Below, one piece after another: positions 62,026 to 64,000 of a stretch of DNA of 64,000 bases; position 1 is the stretch's first letter, and each line of letters begins with the position of its first letter. Source of the DNA: Paracoccus indicus (GTDB lineage Bacteria > Pseudomonadota > Alphaproteobacteria > Rhodobacterales > Rhodobacteraceae); the NCBI RefSeq assembly GCF_003056335.1, contig NZ_PYWA01000006.1:186001-250000 (forward strand). Reading direction: 5' to 3'. A program made the translations under genes and the position numbers. Under the pieces are notes generated by a model. The model did no database searches and was not told where the DNA came from. It worked only from the letters and a program-made list of their open reading frames with translations.

Positions 62026-62678
62026 GGCGCCTCCCCTTGCAGAAATGCCTGCCATCCGGCGGGATCATGGGCGATGACGGTGAAGCCGTGGCCGCGGTAT
62101 CCGGGGCCGTTGTATTCCGCGCCCAGCCCCGCATATTCGCCGGGGGATGCGGCCTCGATCCGCAGGGTGTTCACATGGCCCGGCACGGCGTCCAGCTTGC
62201 CCGCCAGGCGCGGCACCCAGAAGGCGTGGATCACGTCGGCCGAGGTGATCGCCACATCCACGGGCCGCGCCGCGGGGATGTGCAGCACGTCATCGGTGAT
62301 GCGCCCCGGCAGGTCGGCATAGCCGAAGCGCCAGGCGTATTGCCGCGCCTCGGCGGTCACCGAGACCACCTCCGGTCCCTGATGCGGCAGCAACTTTTCG
62401 CCGATGATCAGCCCATAGGCCAGCAGAGCCGCCAGCACCGTCATCGGAAAGGCCAGCCCCAGCCCGATGACGAAGCGGCGTTCGGATACTGCACCCTCGG
62501 GGCGGCGCCACGCCCAAAGAACCAGCATCGCAACCAGTGTCGTGATGACCACCGACCCCGCCAGCAGCACCCACCACAATTGCGCGATGACCGCCGCCGC
62601 CGGTCCCGCCGGGTGGACGGTGGACAGAGTTTCGTCGCAACCTGTCAGCAGAACCGGTGTTAGAATGACAGCAGACAT
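62022..62678 (-). CDS. Haem-copper oxidase subunit II without a complete CuA site
   Basis: A 218-residue lipoprotein (lipobox LTGC, Cys 14) with two membrane helices and a periplasmic cupredoxin domain. SADVIHAFWVPRLAGKLDAVPGH is the normal subunit II core. The CuA loop, normally CSEFCGAGHAFM-like, reads GAEYNGPGYRGH. Both Cys, the second His and the Met are gone, and only the first His and the Glu remain. The loop instead follows the quinol oxidase CyoA pattern (YSGPGFSG). The ATG at 62678 lies only 18 bp from the divergent gene start and has a weak ribosome site. Quinol is a likely electron donor (inference). Confidence 0.8.
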   Translation of the reverse strand: MSAVILTPVLLTGCDETLSTVHPAGPAAAVIAQLWWVLLAGSVVITTLVAMLVLWAWRRPEGAVSERRFVIGLGLAFPMTVLAALLAYGLIIGEKLLPHQGPEVVSVTAEARQYAWRFGYADLPGRITDDVLHIPAARPVDVAITSADVIHAFWVPRLAGKLDAVPGHVNTLRIEAASPGEYAGLGAEYNGPGYRGHGFTVIAHDPAGWQAFLQGEAP

Positions 62679-62696
62679 CCGCAGCAGGGGGCGTGC

Positions 62697-63215
62697 ATGA
62701 AGCCGAAGATGGTCCAGAAGAACACCAAGGGTCTGGTCGATCCGATCACTAGGCATCCGGGCTATGACAGCACCGAAACCATCGTCGGGTTCTGGGGACA
62801 CCCGCTGCATGCGATGACGGTGGCCTTTCCCGTGGCGCTGACCTTCTGCGCCTTCGGGGCGGATATGCTGTATTTCTGGTCGGGCGAGCTGTTCTGGGCC
62901 CGTGCCGCCATCTGGGCGGCGGGGACGGCGTTCCTCTTCGGGTTGGCGGCGGGGGCCACCGGCACGGCGGAATTGCTGCTGGTGTCGGGCATCCGCATCC
63001 GTGCGGCCGCCTGGACGCATTTCGTCATCGCGGTGATGCTGCTGTCGATCCTTGGGGCGAACTGGGGATACCGGCTGACCACGGGATACGAACAGGCCGT
63101 GCTGCCCTATGGCATCCTGCTGTCCGGCTTTGCCACGGTGGTGGTCATGTTCACCGGCTGGCACGGGGGGAAACTGGTCTTTGATCATCATCTGGGCACG
63201 TCGAAGGGCAATTGA
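62697..63215 (+). CDS. DUF2231-family membrane protein
   Basis: A 172-residue protein with four hydrophobic helices. The DUF2231 mark GHPLHAMTVAFPVALTFCAF begins the first one, and FTGWHGGKLVFDHHLG ends the domain. Family members are often found with respiratory or copper genes; the function is unknown. GGGGG lies just before the ATG. It is encoded opposite to the flanking oxidase-related genes, with 18 bp to the subunit II start and a 28-bp 3' overlap with the HemJ-like gene. Confidence 0.8.
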   Translation: MKPKMVQKNTKGLVDPITRHPGYDSTETIVGFWGHPLHAMTVAFPVALTFCAFGADMLYFWSGELFWARAAIWAAGTAFLFGLAAGATGTAELLLVSGIRIRAAAWTHFVIAVMLLSILGANWGYRLTTGYEQAVLPYGILLSGFATVVVMFTGWHGGKLVFDHHLGTSKGN

Positions 63216-63694
63216 TGGCCAAGCGGCTGATGCAGCCAGTGCGGCAAGGGGATTTCCTCCAGATCGGGCTTGGCCAGCACCAGCATCAGCACGCAGGTCA
63301 CCGGCACCGTCAGCAAGACCAGGGGCAGCGTCGCGCGGGGCACCCGGTGGACGCCCTTCCGCTCGGCCACCTCGACCAGGACATAGCCGATCCAAGCGTG
63401 GAACCCGACCATCGCGGCCACGAAGACCAGCTTGGCGAACAGCCATGTGAAGAACACCCCGCGCAGAAAGATCAGCCCGGTCCCGGACGCGATGGCGATG
63501 ACCGCCGCAGGTGTGATCACGAAGGCATAGGCGTAATGCGTCGCCCGCCGGATGCGCGTGTAATCGGCCTGCCCGATGGCCGGATCGTGCCGCGCCAGCA
63601 TCAGCGGCAGCGCGAACAACCCCGCGCACCAGATGATCAGCATTGCGATATGCAGGGACTTCAGGTGCGGGACGATCGCTTGCAGGTCGTTCAT
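63188..63694 (-). CDS. HemJ/CopD-like membrane protein
   Basis: A 168-residue protein with four hydrophobic helices. LKSLHIAMLIIWCAGLFALPLML matches the N-terminal histidine and W-x-x-GLF-x-LP pattern of HemJ (protoporphyrinogen oxidase) and CopD-like proteins. FTWLFAKLVFVAAMVGFHAWIG matches the later conserved K and H. Either haem maturation or copper handling would serve the oxidase nearby. Its ATG overlaps the stop of the upstream CtaG-like gene by 4 bp, so the two are coupled. Confidence 0.76.
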   Translation of the reverse strand: MNDLQAIVPHLKSLHIAMLIIWCAGLFALPLMLARHDPAIGQADYTRIRRATHYAYAFVITPAAVIAIASGTGLIFLRGVFFTWLFAKLVFVAAMVGFHAWIGYVLVEVAERKGVHRVPRATLPLVLLTVPVTCVLMLVLAKPDLEEIPLPHWLHQPLGHQLPFDVPR

Positions 63695-64000
63695 GCGCGT
63701 TCCGCCATCTGCCAGCCGCGCCGCGCCTGCAGCGCGATCATCGCGGCATAGGGGACCATCGCGGGCACCCACATGATCAGCCCGCCCAACTGCTGATCGG
63801 CCAATGGGGTCAGGCCCCAAGCCAACGGGGCCATTGCGTGGGCGGCATAGAGCGGCGCAGGTGCGAAGGTCAGGATCGCCCCCAGCATCCCCATCTGGAT
63901 CAGTCCCGCCAGCGACCACAGCATCGCCTGCGCCGAGGTCCGCTGCGACAGGACGGCACTCCAGAACAGCACTGCCGATCCCAGCAGGCTGATCTGCATG
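63691..64000 (-). CDS. CtaG-like cytochrome oxidase assembly protein, partial
   Basis: Only the C-terminal 103 residues or so are in the window; the gene continues past the right edge. Three hydrophobic helices are visible. LIQMGMLGAILTFAPAPLYA and the later LADQQLGGLIMWVP segment are characteristic of the caa3-type CtaG family (copper/assembly factor for oxidases). The Met near 63999 is internal, since family members are around 260-300 residues. It is cotranscribed with the HemJ-like gene. Confidence 0.75.
   Translation of the reverse strand, partial: MQISLLGSAVLFWSAVLSQRTSAQAMLWSLAGLIQMGMLGAILTFAPAPLYAAHAMAPLAWGLTPLADQQLGGLIMWVPAMVPYAAMIALQARRGWQMAERA

Overview
The window is high-GC DNA with short intergenic gaps, ATGA-type gene overlaps, many ABC and TRAP carbohydrate transporters, a Hint-domain surface protein and an RTX protease. 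That profile fits an alphaproteobacterium of the Rhodobacteraceae, most likely Paracoccus or a close relative; this is inference from gene content, not from a marker gene. I see no rRNA, tRNA, CRISPR array, integrase or intact insertion sequence.

Layout. (1) 51-8409: an L-rhamnose operon, rhaR-rhaSTPQ-rhaM-rhaK, ending in an L-lactate dehydrogenase gene, behind a long inverted-repeat operator. (2) 8418-10617: an MFS exporter and a divergent LysR regulator. (3) 10636-15527: an IclR regulator divergent from a GH105 unsaturated-glucuronyl/rhamnogalacturonyl hydrolase and a TRAP transporter. With (1) this looks like a scavenging route for rhamnogalacturonan fragments. (4) 15604-21189: surface-glycan genes (two glycosyltransferases, a DegT aminotransferase and a NeuD/PglD-like acetyltransferase). 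(5) 21301-27536: a Hint-domain protein, AT-rich intergenic DNA, a large serralysin-like RTX metalloprotease and a small exported protein. (6) 27530-30442: an AGE-family epimerase/isomerase and an SDR, divergent from a second IclR regulator. (7) 30470-33891: a NarL-type response regulator divergent from a hybrid histidine kinase. (8) 34122-36978: a CsgG/HfaB secretion lipoprotein with two small exported partners, ending at a 20-bp-stem terminator, then a DUF882 peptidase-like protein. (9) 37140-51543: a sugar or sugar-acid catabolic island. An eight-gene leftward operon (aldA-like, YtfQ-type ABC transporter, enolase-superfamily dehydratase, Zn-ADH, KduD-like SDR) diverges from a GMC oxidoreductase and a FadR-type GntR regulator. 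A second TRAP operon converges on the regulator. Three TTGT/TGGT-N3-ACAA/ACCA palindromes in the control regions probably tie these units together. (10) 51968-59130: a LysR regulator, a GST, a flavoprotein gene interrupted by an in-frame TGA, a citrulline/ornithine degradation pair with an Lrp regulator, and a GAF histidine kinase. (11) 59273-64000: a haem-copper oxidase with fused subunits I and III, a subunit II that lacks most CuA ligands, and assembly-type genes, the last running off the right edge.

How it fits together: the GH105/TRAP cluster should yield rhamnose plus an unsaturated uronate. The rha operon takes rhamnose to lactaldehyde/lactate, and LldD would return lactate to pyruvate. 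The KduD-like enzyme in region 9 could serve the uronate branch, though its operon suggests another sugar acid. Three solute-binding-protein genes are followed by intercistronic hairpins that probably raise binding-protein mRNA over that of the membrane components.
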